32,028 bases of DNA from NCBI GenBank assembly GCA_947461145.1, contig CANHJD010000015.1, positions 1 through 32,028 of the forward strand, written 5' to 3'. The position numbers were made by a program, and so were the translations under genes. This stretch comes from Bacteriovoracaceae bacterium. GTDB taxonomy: Bacteria; Bdellovibrionota; Bacteriovoracia; Bacteriovoracales; Bacteriovoracaceae. Under the pieces are notes generated by a model. It was not told the DNA's origin, made no database searches, and saw only the letters and a list, made by a program, of their open reading frames with translations. Positions 24,489 to 32,028 of this stretch are shown here, piece after piece. Numbering within the stretch: the first letter of the stretch is position 1; the number at the start of each line of letters is the position of its first letter.

Positions 24489-25314
24489 AGCTCTGCTTTA
24501 ATGCCTCGATTGTTATGTTTTCAAATTCCTGCTTACCAAACTCAGGGCGGTAAATAAGACATATTTCATCTTTATAGCTTGGAGAATTCTCAAGTTTGTA
24601 AAGTTTGAGTCCACTTAACTGCACGGCCCGATCAGGAATAATTCCATATCCAATATGCTCATAAGCTAATCTTGCTATAAGATCAAGCTGAGTGGTCGAA
24701 ATCAATTTTTGAGGTCTTTCTTTCCATTTTTTTAAAATTGACTGTGTCTGAAATAAATCTGAATCACAAATAATAGTATCAAACGGTTTACTTCTATTTG
24801 CAGTCCAAATAGAAACATAATCAAAGGCCAATCGTTTAATAACGAGATCGGGTACAGAAACAGGATTAATAACAAGACCTACATCAATAACTCCACTCTG
24901 CACAGCACTCTGAATATTTCGAGACAAATCATGTCTAAGTTCCACTTTAAAATCAGAGGCTTCTTGCTTCAAGTAGCTTAAGGTCTTCGGTAATGAGTAA
25001 GATGCCACTGTAGGGTGACAGCCAATAACAATAGATCGACCAGCAAAAACTTGATCACTCTCTGCACGAAGATTTAAATTTTTTAAAGAAGAGGTTACGT
25101 TCTTTGCCTTCTCTAAAAATAAGCGTCCGGTAGCCGTAAGTTTAATCCCAGAGCGTGAGCGAAAAAAAAGAATCGCCCCAATATCTGTTTCAAGACGTTT
25201 TAAAGACTCTGAAAGTGCAGGTTGGCTTATTTCTAGTTTTGTTGCGGCCTGTCCCATGGTAATGCAACTGCTTGCTTCAATAAAATTCTTTAAATCAGTT
25301 AATCTAACATCCAT
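24478..25314 (-). CDS. LysR-type transcriptional regulator
   Basis: The 278-residue regulator has an N-terminal winged helix-turn-helix (about 1-65). It reads LTDLKNFIEASSCITMGQAA, then SQPALSESLKRLE, then FFRSRSGIKLTATGRLFLEKA. A periplasmic-binding-like effector domain follows (about 90-275). It is slightly short for the family, at the C-terminal side. LysR proteins usually regulate a divergent neighbour; here that is the 100-residue secreted protein starting at 25403, with 88 bases between starts. The ATG at 25314 has AGGTGA upstream. The effector is unknown. The gene ends inside the end of the convergent phosphatase-superfamily gene without a visible terminator. Confidence 0.92.
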   Translation of the reverse strand: MDVRLTDLKNFIEASSCITMGQAATKLEISQPALSESLKRLETDIGAILFFRSRSGIKLTATGRLFLEKAKNVTSSLKNLNLRAESDQVFAGRSIVIGCHPTVASYSLPKTLSYLKQEASDFKVELRHDLSRNIQSAVQSGVIDVGLVINPVSVPDLVIKRLAFDYVSIWTANRSKPFDTIICDSDLFQTQSILKKWKERPQKLISTTQLDLIARLAYEHIGYGIIPDRAVQLSGLKLYKLENSPSYKDEICLIYRPEFGKQEFENITIEALKQSFIS

Positions 25315-25360
25315 AAGTAATCACCTATTAAACATATATATATATTCATATTTTACTTAT
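25313..25360. promoter_or_regulatory. Inverted repeat between lysR-type gene and its divergent neighbour
   Basis: ATAAGTAA (25313-25320) and TTACTTAT (25353-25360) are perfect inverted repeats 32 bases apart. They flank an AT run (ATATATATATAT) in the 88-base divergent intergenic region. The left half overlaps the lysR start codon, which suits autorepression by a LysR protein. It does not match the T-N11-A consensus exactly, so this is only a candidate. Confidence 0.3.
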
Positions 25361-25402
25361 ATACAGATATCAAATAATCTTCTTTCTATCAAAGGAGCAA
25401 TT

Positions 25403-25705
25403 ATGAAAAATCTTTTACTTGTAGGTTTGTTAGTAACATCATCTACTTACGCAGACACTTTCCTCATTAAGGGTTATGGTGAAAGCAAGAATAATTCTGA
25501 AGACATCGCTAGAGAAGCTGCCATTAAGTCCGCCAAAAGAGAGGCGCAATCTTATGCTAACTGGTCTTGCTGGAGTAGACAGGGAAAAGGTGAACGGACT
25601 GAAGATTTTAAAATTGAAGTGATTTCACAAGATATGGCAAATCACTTTTACGCTCAAGCAACAGCATTGGGTGAGTTTCGTTGTATATCAGTTAACCCCC
25701 TTTAA
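25403..25705 (+). CDS. Small secreted protein, candidate LysR target
   Basis: The 100-residue product begins with a signal peptide (LLLVGLLVTSSTYA, cleavage near 17). An 80-residue mature part follows, with an alanine- and lysine-rich helix (SEDIAREAAIKSAKREAQ) and two cysteines near 56 and 94. No family is recognised. The ATG at 25403 has AAAGGAGC (25391-25398) just upstream, so the start is secure; a longer in-frame reading from 25256 runs through lysR promoter DNA and is unlikely. It is divergent from the LysR-type gene, so regulation by that protein is likely but not shown. Its last five codons form the left arm and part of the loop of the terminator hairpin. Confidence 0.7.
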   Translation: MKNLLLVGLLVTSSTYADTFLIKGYGESKNNSEDIAREAAIKSAKREAQSYANWSCWSRQGKGERTEDFKIEVISQDMANHFYAQATALGEFRCISVNPL

Positions 25706-25719
25706 AAGAGGGGGTTAAC
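25691..25719. terminator. Terminator hairpin shared by convergent genes
   Basis: GTTAACCCCC (25691-25700) and GGGGGTTAAC (25710-25719) form a perfect 10-base-pair stem with a 9-base loop that includes part of the stop codon (25703-25705). A T-run follows a short distance on the plus side (25730-25734). It separates the secreted-protein gene from the ceramidase-like gene that ends at 25722. Confidence 0.8.
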
Positions 25720-25721
25720 AC

Positions 25722-27041
25722 TTAAAACTTTTTTGAAAGCTGACTATGAGCTTCAATAACTTTTAAACCGCCCTGTTCACCAAAGAAGTTGGTGCAAGCT
25801 TCATAGCCACCGGCCGAATACTCTTCTGGGGTAACAAAATAGGCCAAATGATCATTGGATAAACCAAGAACCCATGCGCTTTCAGCACCCTTTTCTCTGG
25901 CCTGCTCTCTAAGCATCATACCAAGCTCGGTTGTTGCCTCACCAGGCCATGTAAGAAACCAAATGTTTTTAAAATGGATCTGACTAATAATAGTTTTTGA
26001 ACTGATCCACCTCTTAATACCTAGATTAATCGTTTTTGGCATCCATTTCTGCTCAACGCATTTAGAGAGATTAATCTTGGGCTTACCAAGTTCAATTTCT
26101 TTTTGAATCACTTCCCATTCAGGAACAAGGGGCTCCATGCTCGGCCAAAAACTTGAGGCTTGTTTCGCAAAAAGATTACCAAGTTCATGATACTCGACGT
26201 GCGGAGCAATATCCCCTTCTGCACCATTGATAAAAAGAAAATCAGCATCTCTTTTAAGACGAACAAAACTATTTTTTTCTGTTAACAGATCCTGCATTGA
26301 TTTCTCAATGGCACCTGGAACATCAGAGCTAAAATACATATTAGAGGCTCCATGCCAAGTTCCGTGGACAGCAAAGTTTACAATCCCACCACGCCACTCT
26401 CCATCCATTGACCTCGCAAGGAGAAGGTTAGCATCTGGATAAACTGGACGCTCACTTCCTCTTCTATTTCTTACAAGTTCATGAGTTGGAAATGAAATTG
26501 TAAAGAGTTCAGACTCTTGAGCTTTAGACATAGCTTCAGTAACTGTGCTTATGACCTGATCTAAAAAGTGATCATAATAAGCTCTTTGAAAACGATCCAT
26601 GGCCATGATTTCCCAAACAGGATTATTTGCAAGGGCCCCTGGACCAGAGTGTGTGTGGGTGCCTGAGACAATGACACTTGCAGACTCAAATCCCATGGCC
26701 TTAAGACGAGTCATCAAATCACGGTGCATCTCTTTTGTTACACCAATAACATCTAAACTTATAAAGAGTAATTTCTGAGAAGTTTCTCTACGATCTAGAA
26801 ACATCACTTTCGCACGAATAGGATCAATTACACCCTTTGCAGGACGAAACATTCTCCAGTGAGGACGACGTCTAAAAAAATTAAACCATTCTCTTCTCTC
26901 CATACTTCCATACCCGCCAAGAGGAATAAGTTCTTCCTCTTTGGGTGTAATATCTTTTGATGCCAATCCTACCATTAGTGAATTCGCCGCGAAGGCAACA
27001 TGCATTTGTGAAAGGAGTATTAAAAAAATTAATGCCTTCAT
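25722..27041 (-). CDS. Neutral-ceramidase-like secreted protein (short form)
   Basis: The 439-residue protein has a signal peptide (LIFLILLSQMHVAFA) and the N-terminal catalytic fold of neutral/alkaline ceramidases. Visible features are VGLASKDITP near 24, the zinc motif GTHTHSGPG (127-135, His129 and His131) and NFAVHGTWHG (222-231). Further on are PGEATTELG (Glu368) and SNDHLAYFVTPEEY (395-408) with a YE motif at 413. These match the zinc ligands of the family. The loop that in well-studied ceramidases holds the serine proposed as catalytic (GDVSPN) reads GDIAPH (276-281), so that serine is alanine here. The C-terminal Ig-like domain of classic ceramidases is absent. It is the second gene of an operon, 8 bases after the C45-type hydrolase. 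Hydrolysis of an N-acyl sphingoid or other N-acyl lipid is inferred; the Ser-to-Ala change leaves activity uncertain. Confidence 0.8.
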   Translation of the reverse strand: MKALIFLILLSQMHVAFAANSLMVGLASKDITPKEEELIPLGGYGSMERREWFNFFRRRPHWRMFRPAKGVIDPIRAKVMFLDRRETSQKLLFISLDVIGVTKEMHRDLMTRLKAMGFESASVIVSGTHTHSGPGALANNPVWEIMAMDRFQRAYYDHFLDQVISTVTEAMSKAQESELFTISFPTHELVRNRRGSERPVYPDANLLLARSMDGEWRGGIVNFAVHGTWHGASNMYFSSDVPGAIEKSMQDLLTEKNSFVRLKRDADFLFINGAEGDIAPHVEYHELGNLFAKQASSFWPSMEPLVPEWEVIQKEIELGKPKINLSKCVEQKWMPKTINLGIKRWISSKTIISQIHFKNIWFLTWPGEATTELGMMLREQAREKGAESAWVLGLSNDHLAYFVTPEEYSAGGYEACTNFFGEQGGLKVIEAHSQLSKKF

Positions 27042-27049
27042 CAGGGTCC

Positions 27050-28639
27050 TTATTTAACTAAACGATCAATCAGTTTATTATTCTCGAGAAGTTCGACGAC
27101 ATCCCCTTTCATTAAATTAATTCCTGTCATCAAGGTCGACTTCGCTTTAAGATTAATTTTCTCTTCAAACATTTTTGAGTTTGTGAGATGACGTAGAGTT
27201 AGTCCTTGTTTTTCCTTAAACCAGTTTCTAATTCTCAATTCACCATCCACGATTTTGAGATCCGCCAAATAATCTTTAAAAGGAATATTTACATACTCCT
27301 GCTCATAGGCCTGAACGCTCGTCCCATCCTCTAAAATCTTGGCATAAGAAACCCACATATCCCGATCGGTATTTGCATAGACAGCAGTTTGCAGGCTTGT
27401 TCCACGCATTGCCGTCTCTCTTGAAACTGATTCTGCTTGCTCTTTACCAATAAGAACACCTTTCTCTTCAAACGCTACAATCCTATCGTGCTGACCTTTA
27501 TAACGTTGGCCATAAGAGCCTGTTCCTCTTGGATCACCATCTGGGCCATTTGCCGAAAGCTGGTGAGCACGAACGATTGGATCAAAAGAGACGTCTCCAC
27601 GGAAAACAGCATTTTCAATTGGATATCCGTATGGCTCTCCGTTGTAGTTTACAACTAATTCACCTGGATCATTCTCTGTAAACGAGGCAAAGTTTTTTCC
27701 TGACATTTCAATTGAATAACCTGTTTCAGAATCATCTGCATGTCCGCCAGCATCTGCAACAACAAAATTATTTCCATAAGTCGTCGTTCTCATTTGCTTA
27801 AACTTATAAAGCGCTTCCTTTGCTGTAGCAGTTTCAGAGAAAATTTTTCTGACAGATAAATGCCAAGGTGTCGTTACTTTAACGTCTTTTGAAAATGCCC
27901 AAACCTGACCGAGGGCCAATCCGTGTGCATTCATACCTGTGAAAATGCCAACCATACCTGCGAATGCCGCAGTTACAAATGGAATTTTTCCTTCTGGTTT
28001 ATAGACAACAACTAATGGATAGCGCTCCATTCCGACACCAGTAGTAATATCCGTATTTCTAGTTTGAAATGTTTTTCCATCAACAGTTCTATCACCCCAT
28101 ACGGCCATAGAATCACAGTTATGATTAACCCAACTTAAGCCCAGGACTTTTAGAAGAAAAGATTCCTCCGATTTATCACTCTTTTTCCCTGGAAGCTCTC
28201 CAATATTGGCCTTTGCAATTCCCACGACATCAATGAGAGCATTGATGAATGAAACATCATATCTATTTAAGGAAACTTTTGCTTCTTTAGCACCGTCGAC
28301 AATACCTTTGATATGAGTTTTTACATTTGCTGGATATGTTAACCAAAAAACCCAACCCACAGTTTTTCTTAACCAAGTGAAAACAAAGTTTGGAAGTAAT
28401 TTCACTTTAGGCTCTTGGGCCTCACCAATTGCCTTTAAATTAACGACATTCGCTGCAATTTTATCACCGGCAAGATAGCCGTATTGTTTTCCCATTTCAT
28501 ATTCACTGCCTTTCACATGTAGAACGGGTAAGTCTCCGATCATTTCTAAAAATCCATTGCCATAGACTTTTGTGACGGCAGCAGAAGACTGAGAAATGAA
28601 AAATAGGGAAAGGAAAAACGTTAAGAATGTCTTATTCAT
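27050..28639 (-). CDS. Secreted C45-type (acyl-CoA:6-APA acyltransferase-like) Ntn hydrolase
   Basis: The 529-residue protein has a signal peptide (TFLTFFLSLFFISQSSA, cleavage near 20). It shows the N-terminal-nucleophile hydrolase pattern NHNCDSMAVWGDRTVDGKTF (172-191), with Cys175 as candidate nucleophile, followed by RNTDI (194-198). The preceding residues (about 21-174) would form a propeptide removed by self-cleavage before Cys175, as in C45 acyltransferases. Downstream blocks such as FAGMVGIFTGMNAHGLALG also fit the family. At 529 residues it is longer than typical C45 members. Ntn hydrolases of this kind hydrolyse or transfer N-acyl amide bonds. It is the first gene of an operon with the ceramidase-like gene 8 bases later. 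The start at 28639 has no clear ribosome site. Confidence 0.8.
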   Translation of the reverse strand: MNKTFLTFFLSLFFISQSSAAVTKVYGNGFLEMIGDLPVLHVKGSEYEMGKQYGYLAGDKIAANVVNLKAIGEAQEPKVKLLPNFVFTWLRKTVGWVFWLTYPANVKTHIKGIVDGAKEAKVSLNRYDVSFINALIDVVGIAKANIGELPGKKSDKSEESFLLKVLGLSWVNHNCDSMAVWGDRTVDGKTFQTRNTDITTGVGMERYPLVVVYKPEGKIPFVTAAFAGMVGIFTGMNAHGLALGQVWAFSKDVKVTTPWHLSVRKIFSETATAKEALYKFKQMRTTTYGNNFVVADAGGHADDSETGYSIEMSGKNFASFTENDPGELVVNYNGEPYGYPIENAVFRGDVSFDPIVRAHQLSANGPDGDPRGTGSYGQRYKGQHDRIVAFEEKGVLIGKEQAESVSRETAMRGTSLQTAVYANTDRDMWVSYAKILEDGTSVQAYEQEYVNIPFKDYLADLKIVDGELRIRNWFKEKQGLTLRHLTNSKMFEEKINLKAKSTLMTGINLMKGDVVELLENNKLIDRLVK

Positions 28640-28643
28640 GGAA

Positions 28644-28687
28644 CCGACTTTGAAAAAAAAGTTAGTAATATAAGTATTTTAAGTCGG
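28644..28687 (-). other. Inverted repeat in the leader of the N-acyl hydrolase operon
   Basis: CCGACTT (28644-28650) and AAGTCGG (28681-28687) are perfect 7-base arms 30 bases apart, directly upstream of the minus-strand start at 28639, which itself has no clear ribosome site. It may act as an RNA hairpin affecting translation or as a regulator site. A chance match cannot be excluded. Confidence 0.3.
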
Positions 28688-28713
28688 GACCTAATAGGAT
28701 CAAGGACAGCAAA

Positions 28714-28739
28714 ATGTGCCAGAAAACGGCATGACACAT
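28714..28739 (-). terminator. Weak terminator-like hairpin after lon
   Basis: On the minus strand ATGT plus GCC can pair with GGC plus ACAT, with a 5-base bulge, followed by TTT. It sits about 28 bases past the lon stop (28767) and before the C45 leader. The stem is short and bulged, so termination would be weak or partial. Confidence 0.3.
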
Positions 28740-28766
28740 ATCGCAAAACTTGAATGATAGGGTTGA

Positions 28767-31130
28767 TTATTCGAGAGCGAATCCAGGAATGGCAATTGAA
28801 AGAATATCTTTAATCTCATTGGCAAAGATAAATTTGGTGCAGTCCCTAATTTCTTTTGGAATTTCATCAAGATCTTTTTCATTAGTTGAAGGAAGAATAA
28901 TTTCATGGATTCCAGCACGGTGTGCGGCCAGAACTTTTTCTTTTATTCCACCAACTGGAAGAATTAATCCACTTAAGGTGATCTCCCCAGTCATCGCAAG
29001 ATCTTTTCTTACTGATTTTTTTGAATAAAGTGAAGCTAGGGCAATCGCAATAGCGATACCTGCAGAAGGACCATCTTTTGGAATCGCCCCTGCAGGGATA
29101 TGAATATGAACACCAGACTCCTTTACTTCCTCAGTATCAAAATTTAAATTCTTTTGACCCCAAATATAGCTTAAAGCACAGGTTACAGACTCTCGCATGA
29201 TGTCTCCTACATTACCTGTTATCTTGAGCTCATTTTTTCGATGAGGTAAAATTCCTGTTTCAATATAAATGAGATCCCCTCCCGCTTCAGTCCATGCCAT
29301 TCCAGTTGAAATTCCAAATCCCCAAGTCTGCCTTACTTTTTCTAGAAATACTTTTTCATGTCCAAGAACGTCTTTAAGGTTCAAAGAACTTACTTCAAAA
29401 GGCAAATTCTCGCCTTTTGCAATTTTAATCGCGACTTTCCTTAAGATATGAGCAATTGATCTCTGCAGCTCTCTCACTCCGGCCTCTCTTGTATAGTCTC
29501 GAATAATTTTAAGTAGAGCTCCTTCTTGAATGACAAGTTGATTTTCTTTAATACCCGTTTCAGTTAATTCCCGTTTGATGAGATGTCTTTTTGCAATTTC
29601 TAATTTCTCAAAGTCTGTATACCCAGAAAGCTCTAACAGTTCCATACGATCCAAAAGTGGTTTTGGTATATTATTTGTTGTATTCGCTGTTGTGATAAAA
29701 AAGACATGTGAAAGATCAAAAGGCACGTCCAAATAATTATCATGAAAAGCAAAATTTTGAGCAGGATCTAAAATCTCCATCAATGCCGCTGAAGGGTCTC
29801 CATGAAAATCCATGCCTAATTTATCCACCTCATCAAGCATAATAAGGGGATTGTTTACTTGCGCACGCCTGATGGCCTCCATAATTCGTCCCGGCATCGC
29901 TCCAATATAAGTTCTTCGATGCCCACGAAGTTCCGCTTCGTCATGCATCCCACCAAGACTCATTCGTTCAAATTTTCTCCCGAGAGCTTTAGCAATGGAC
30001 TGACCAAGCGAAGTTTTCCCTACACCTGGTGGCCCAACAAAGCATAATATGGGAGCTTTCGCAGAAGGATTTAATTTCAAAACCGCTAGTTGTTCTATAA
30101 TCCTTTCTTTCACTTCTTTTAGATCATAATGATCTTCATTAAGGATCGTTTCTGCTCTGATGAGATCAAGATTATCTTCTGTCCTTTTATTCCACGGTAA
30201 ATCCAAAAGACTTTTTACATAAGAATAAATCACTTGATACTCTGGTGAAGCTTCAGTTAGTGAGCTCAAACGCTTAAACTGTTTTTTTGCTTCTTCCTGA
30301 ACTTTTTCTGGCATATCCGCCTTCAGTGTTTGCTCCTCAAGCGCCCTAATAGTTTCCTTGCCATTTTCCTCACCTAACTCCCTTTGTATTTCACTGAGCT
30401 GCCGACGAAGGACATAATCCCGCTGCTCTTTCCCAAGATCTTGAGAGACTTGATCAGAAATTTTCTCTCTCAGTCTTTGAACATTATTCTCATAAGAGGT
30501 GAAATCAAATAACAGCCTGCACGCCTCCCTCCGAGACTTGGCTTCAAGAAGAGACTGACTCTTCTCCACCTCAAGCTCCATCATGATGGCCATCAAATAG
30601 GTCTGCTGAAGGGGGTTTGGCACATTTCTAATGAGGTCAGAGATTGGAAATCCTTCCTTTGTTCTAAATTTCTTTTTCATTTGATCAAATATTTTTAGGG
30701 ACTCCCTATGTAAAGCTTCTGTTTCTGGATCAGAATCTTCTTCAACCGGATAAATTATAGATTCAACCAATAAGTAAGGTTTTTTACCTAAATATTGATT
30801 CACTTTAATCCTTTCAAGACCAGTTAAAGAGAGACCTACCCCGTCCTCGAATCGATTTACATGACTAATCATTGCCTTAGTTCCAATCTTATATAAATCT
30901 GGCTCATCAACTTCAAGCTTTTCACTTGAAATTGGTTTTTGAGTTAATACGATAAGAGTTTTTTCTTTTGTCTTTAGAGCTGCATTTACCGCCTCAACTC
31001 CTTGGGCCCCCATGACCACGACGGGTAAAAGAATGCCGGGAAATAGCACAACATCACTCAAGGTAAGAACAGGTCCAGACCAAGACTTTTCTTCGATATT
31101 TTCTTTTAAAGAACTCTTTTCTAATTTCAT
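28767..31130 (-). CDS. lon: ATP-dependent Lon protease
   Basis: The 787-residue protein has an N-terminal LON domain (about 20-215, [16 protein letters not shown]) and a middle helical part. The AAA+ module has Walker A GPPGVGKT (366-373) and Walker [10 protein letters not shown] (429-437). The C-terminal peptidase domain shows PKDGPSAG with catalytic Ser689 and GGIKEK with catalytic Lys730. Length matches the E. coli type. Lon degrades misfolded and regulatory proteins in the cytoplasm. I chose ATG 31130, which has GAGGG (minus strand, 31139-31135) upstream; an in-frame ATG at 31199 would add a hydrophobic 23-residue leader but has no ribosome site. It is divergent from the gene at 31244. 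Confidence 0.97.
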   Translation of the reverse strand: MKLEKSSLKENIEEKSWSGPVLTLSDVVLFPGILLPVVVMGAQGVEAVNAALKTKEKTLIVLTQKPISSEKLEVDEPDLYKIGTKAMISHVNRFEDGVGLSLTGLERIKVNQYLGKKPYLLVESIIYPVEEDSDPETEALHRESLKIFDQMKKKFRTKEGFPISDLIRNVPNPLQQTYLMAIMMELEVEKSQSLLEAKSRREACRLLFDFTSYENNVQRLREKISDQVSQDLGKEQRDYVLRRQLSEIQRELGEENGKETIRALEEQTLKADMPEKVQEEAKKQFKRLSSLTEASPEYQVIYSYVKSLLDLPWNKRTEDNLDLIRAETILNEDHYDLKEVKERIIEQLAVLKLNPSAKAPILCFVGPPGVGKTSLGQSIAKALGRKFERMSLGGMHDEAELRGHRRTYIGAMPGRIMEAIRRAQVNNPLIMLDEVDKLGMDFHGDPSAALMEILDPAQNFAFHDNYLDVPFDLSHVFFITTANTTNNIPKPLLDRMELLELSGYTDFEKLEIAKRHLIKRELTETGIKENQLVIQEGALLKIIRDYTREAGVRELQRSIAHILRKVAIKIAKGENLPFEVSSLNLKDVLGHEKVFLEKVRQTWGFGISTGMAWTEAGGDLIYIETGILPHRKNELKITGNVGDIMRESVTCALSYIWGQKNLNFDTEEVKESGVHIHIPAGAIPKDGPSAGIAIAIALASLYSKKSVRKDLAMTGEITLSGLILPVGGIKEKVLAAHRAGIHEIILPSTNEKDLDEIPKEIRDCTKFIFANEIKDILSIAIPGFALE

Positions 31131-31243
31131 TAAGCCCTCATTTAATGACCAACAAAATCTTAAGAAGATGCCAAGCACCAAAGAAATGATGAAAATCATT
31201 CAATTTTTGTTATTATTAGGTACCACTCAATCTAGGATAAAAT

Positions 31244-32028
31244 ATGTGGATTCTGTTTCGATTAGTTCTTGTGCTTATCGGTATAATGTATCGACTCATA
31301 GGGCATAAATTTAGAAAAGTTCAATTAGTAGAGGCCAAGAATGGTCTGATGTACCAATTTAAATTATCACGAGATAAAAAGAAAAATATTTATAAAACCG
31401 AAATTCTAATTCCCGTGAAGACTGGACTTTTCTTCCGTCTCGTCCCCGAAAAAAAATGGCTACGATTTTGCAAAAAGATCGGACTCGGAAGTGAAATTCA
31501 GACTGGTGACACTGAATTTGATAATTTGTTTTATGTTGAATCGGATCATCCGGCATTCCTAAAGAAACTTCGATCTGAAACTAACCTCATCGAGCTATTA
31601 AAAAGATTCTCTGAGAAAGGTTATAAGAAAATAACAAGTGATGGGCGTGGATATCTACGTTTGGTAAGTGAAACAAACTCTGAGGAAAACCTCGACGAAA
31701 AAATCTTCATTCAATTATTAGAACTTAAGCAGCAAATAGATTCAATAAAAGTCAGCTTTACAGATATCGATATTTATTCCATTCGCTACTTCTTGCTTGA
31801 ACTCTTTTTCTTCATTTGCGCTGGGTATGCTTTCGGAATGTACATAGAGTTTAATTTTGATGACAGATTAGTTCATTTGGATCCATGGGACTTGGCCCAA
31901 AAAGGAATAATGATTGGATTGGCTATTTTTTTAGGCTGGATCTTGACCGCAATTATCATCTTGAAAAATTCATCACGAGCACCGAAGCTTTTATCTGAGT
32001 TTATTGTCCTCCTACTTCTAAGCCTCAT
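31244..32028 (+). CDS. Membrane protein of unknown function, cut by the window end (partial)
   Basis: From ATG 31244 (AGGA at 31234-31237) an open frame runs without a stop to the window edge, about 261 codons. It has a hydrophobic N-terminal segment (LFRLVLVLIGIMYRLIG). A soluble part of about 160 residues with mixed charge follows (including KTGLFFRLVPEKKW). Then come two hydrophobic segments near 185-205 and 222-242, and a third begins at the edge. No family is recognised. The frame is divergent from lon with 113 bases between starts. It is missed by searches that require a stop codon, but codon composition and ribosome site support it. Confidence 0.75.
   Translation, partial: MWILFRLVLVLIGIMYRLIGHKFRKVQLVEAKNGLMYQFKLSRDKKKNIYKTEILIPVKTGLFFRLVPEKKWLRFCKKIGLGSEIQTGDTEFDNLFYVESDHPAFLKKLRSETNLIELLKRFSEKGYKKITSDGRGYLRLVSETNSEENLDEKIFIQLLELKQQIDSIKVSFTDIDIYSIRYFLLELFFFICAGYAFGMYIEFNFDDRLVHLDPWDLAQKGIMIGLAIFLGWILTAIIILKNSSRAPKLLSEFIVLLLLSL

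Noticed and set aside
25331-25350. AT dinucleotide run as a microsatellite
   Set aside because: Only about six AT units in AT-rich DNA; better seen as promoter-like spacer.
25256-25402. N-terminal extension of the 100-residue secreted protein into lysR
   Set aside because: It overlaps the lysR coding start and promoter; ATG 25403 has AAAGGAGC and begins a signal peptide.
31131-31199. Membrane-anchored Lon with a 23-residue hydrophobic leader
   Set aside because: The upstream ATG at 31199 has no ribosome site, while ATG 31130 has GAGGG and gives the standard Lon length.
31359-31556. Minus-strand open frame opposite the last gene
   Set aside because: It is the shadow of the plus-strand membrane-protein frame that runs to the window edge and has a ribosome site.

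Overview
This is an AT-rich, densely packed bacterial chromosome segment. It carries about 24 complete or nearly complete protein genes, a few more that are partial or broken, and no rRNA, tRNA, CRISPR array or insertion sequence that I can see. Many short secreted proteins, an abundance of secreted hydrolases, an HD-GYP protein, a two-subunit pntAB and low GC suggest a Gram-negative Bdellovibrionota-like predator lineage, perhaps Bacteriovoracales. This is an inference from gene content; there is no marker gene to prove it.

Left part (1-3219): the end of a probable cyclic-nucleotide-binding protein, a FabZ-type dehydratase, an HD-GYP phosphodiesterase, an unrecognised four-helix membrane protein on the minus strand and a small secreted protein. 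Strong hairpin terminators close the HD-GYP gene and the small secreted gene. A small minus-strand membrane-protein gene (3217-3448) is split by a single-base frameshift at a run of five G.

Central operon (3496-12031, plus strand): a CoA-acylating (methyl)malonate-semialdehyde dehydrogenase, URC1 (GTP cyclohydrolase II-like), URC4 (DUF1688), uracil phosphoribosyltransferase and uridine kinase. These are followed by a small secreted protein, a metabolite:H+ symporter-type transporter and an ABC1/AarF-type kinase. The first five genes make a coherent route: uracil or uridine is converted to UMP, the ring is degraded by the URC route, and the three-carbon product could be oxidised to acetyl-CoA. 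The last three genes are candidate new partners.

Right part (12010-28639): mostly exported enzymes. They are a small HExxH protein, a metallophosphoesterase, a 433-residue unknown, a GH5-like hydrolase with a duplicated cysteine-rich insert, a papain-family protease, an alkaline-phosphatase-superfamily hydrolase, a neutral-ceramidase-like protein and a C45-type Ntn hydrolase. Between them lie pntAB transhydrogenase, an orphan ParB-like protein, a ChrA-type transporter and a LysR regulator. Four convergent gene pairs end within a few bases of each other or overlap (12010-12031, 14939-14945, 21123-21163, 24478-24488). None of these has a hairpin terminator that I can see.

Right end (28767-32028): a full-length Lon protease on the minus strand, and divergent from it a membrane protein cut by the window edge. 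The most notable systems are the extended URC cluster, the paired N-acyl hydrolase operon (25722-28639) and the GH5 protein with its inserted repeats.
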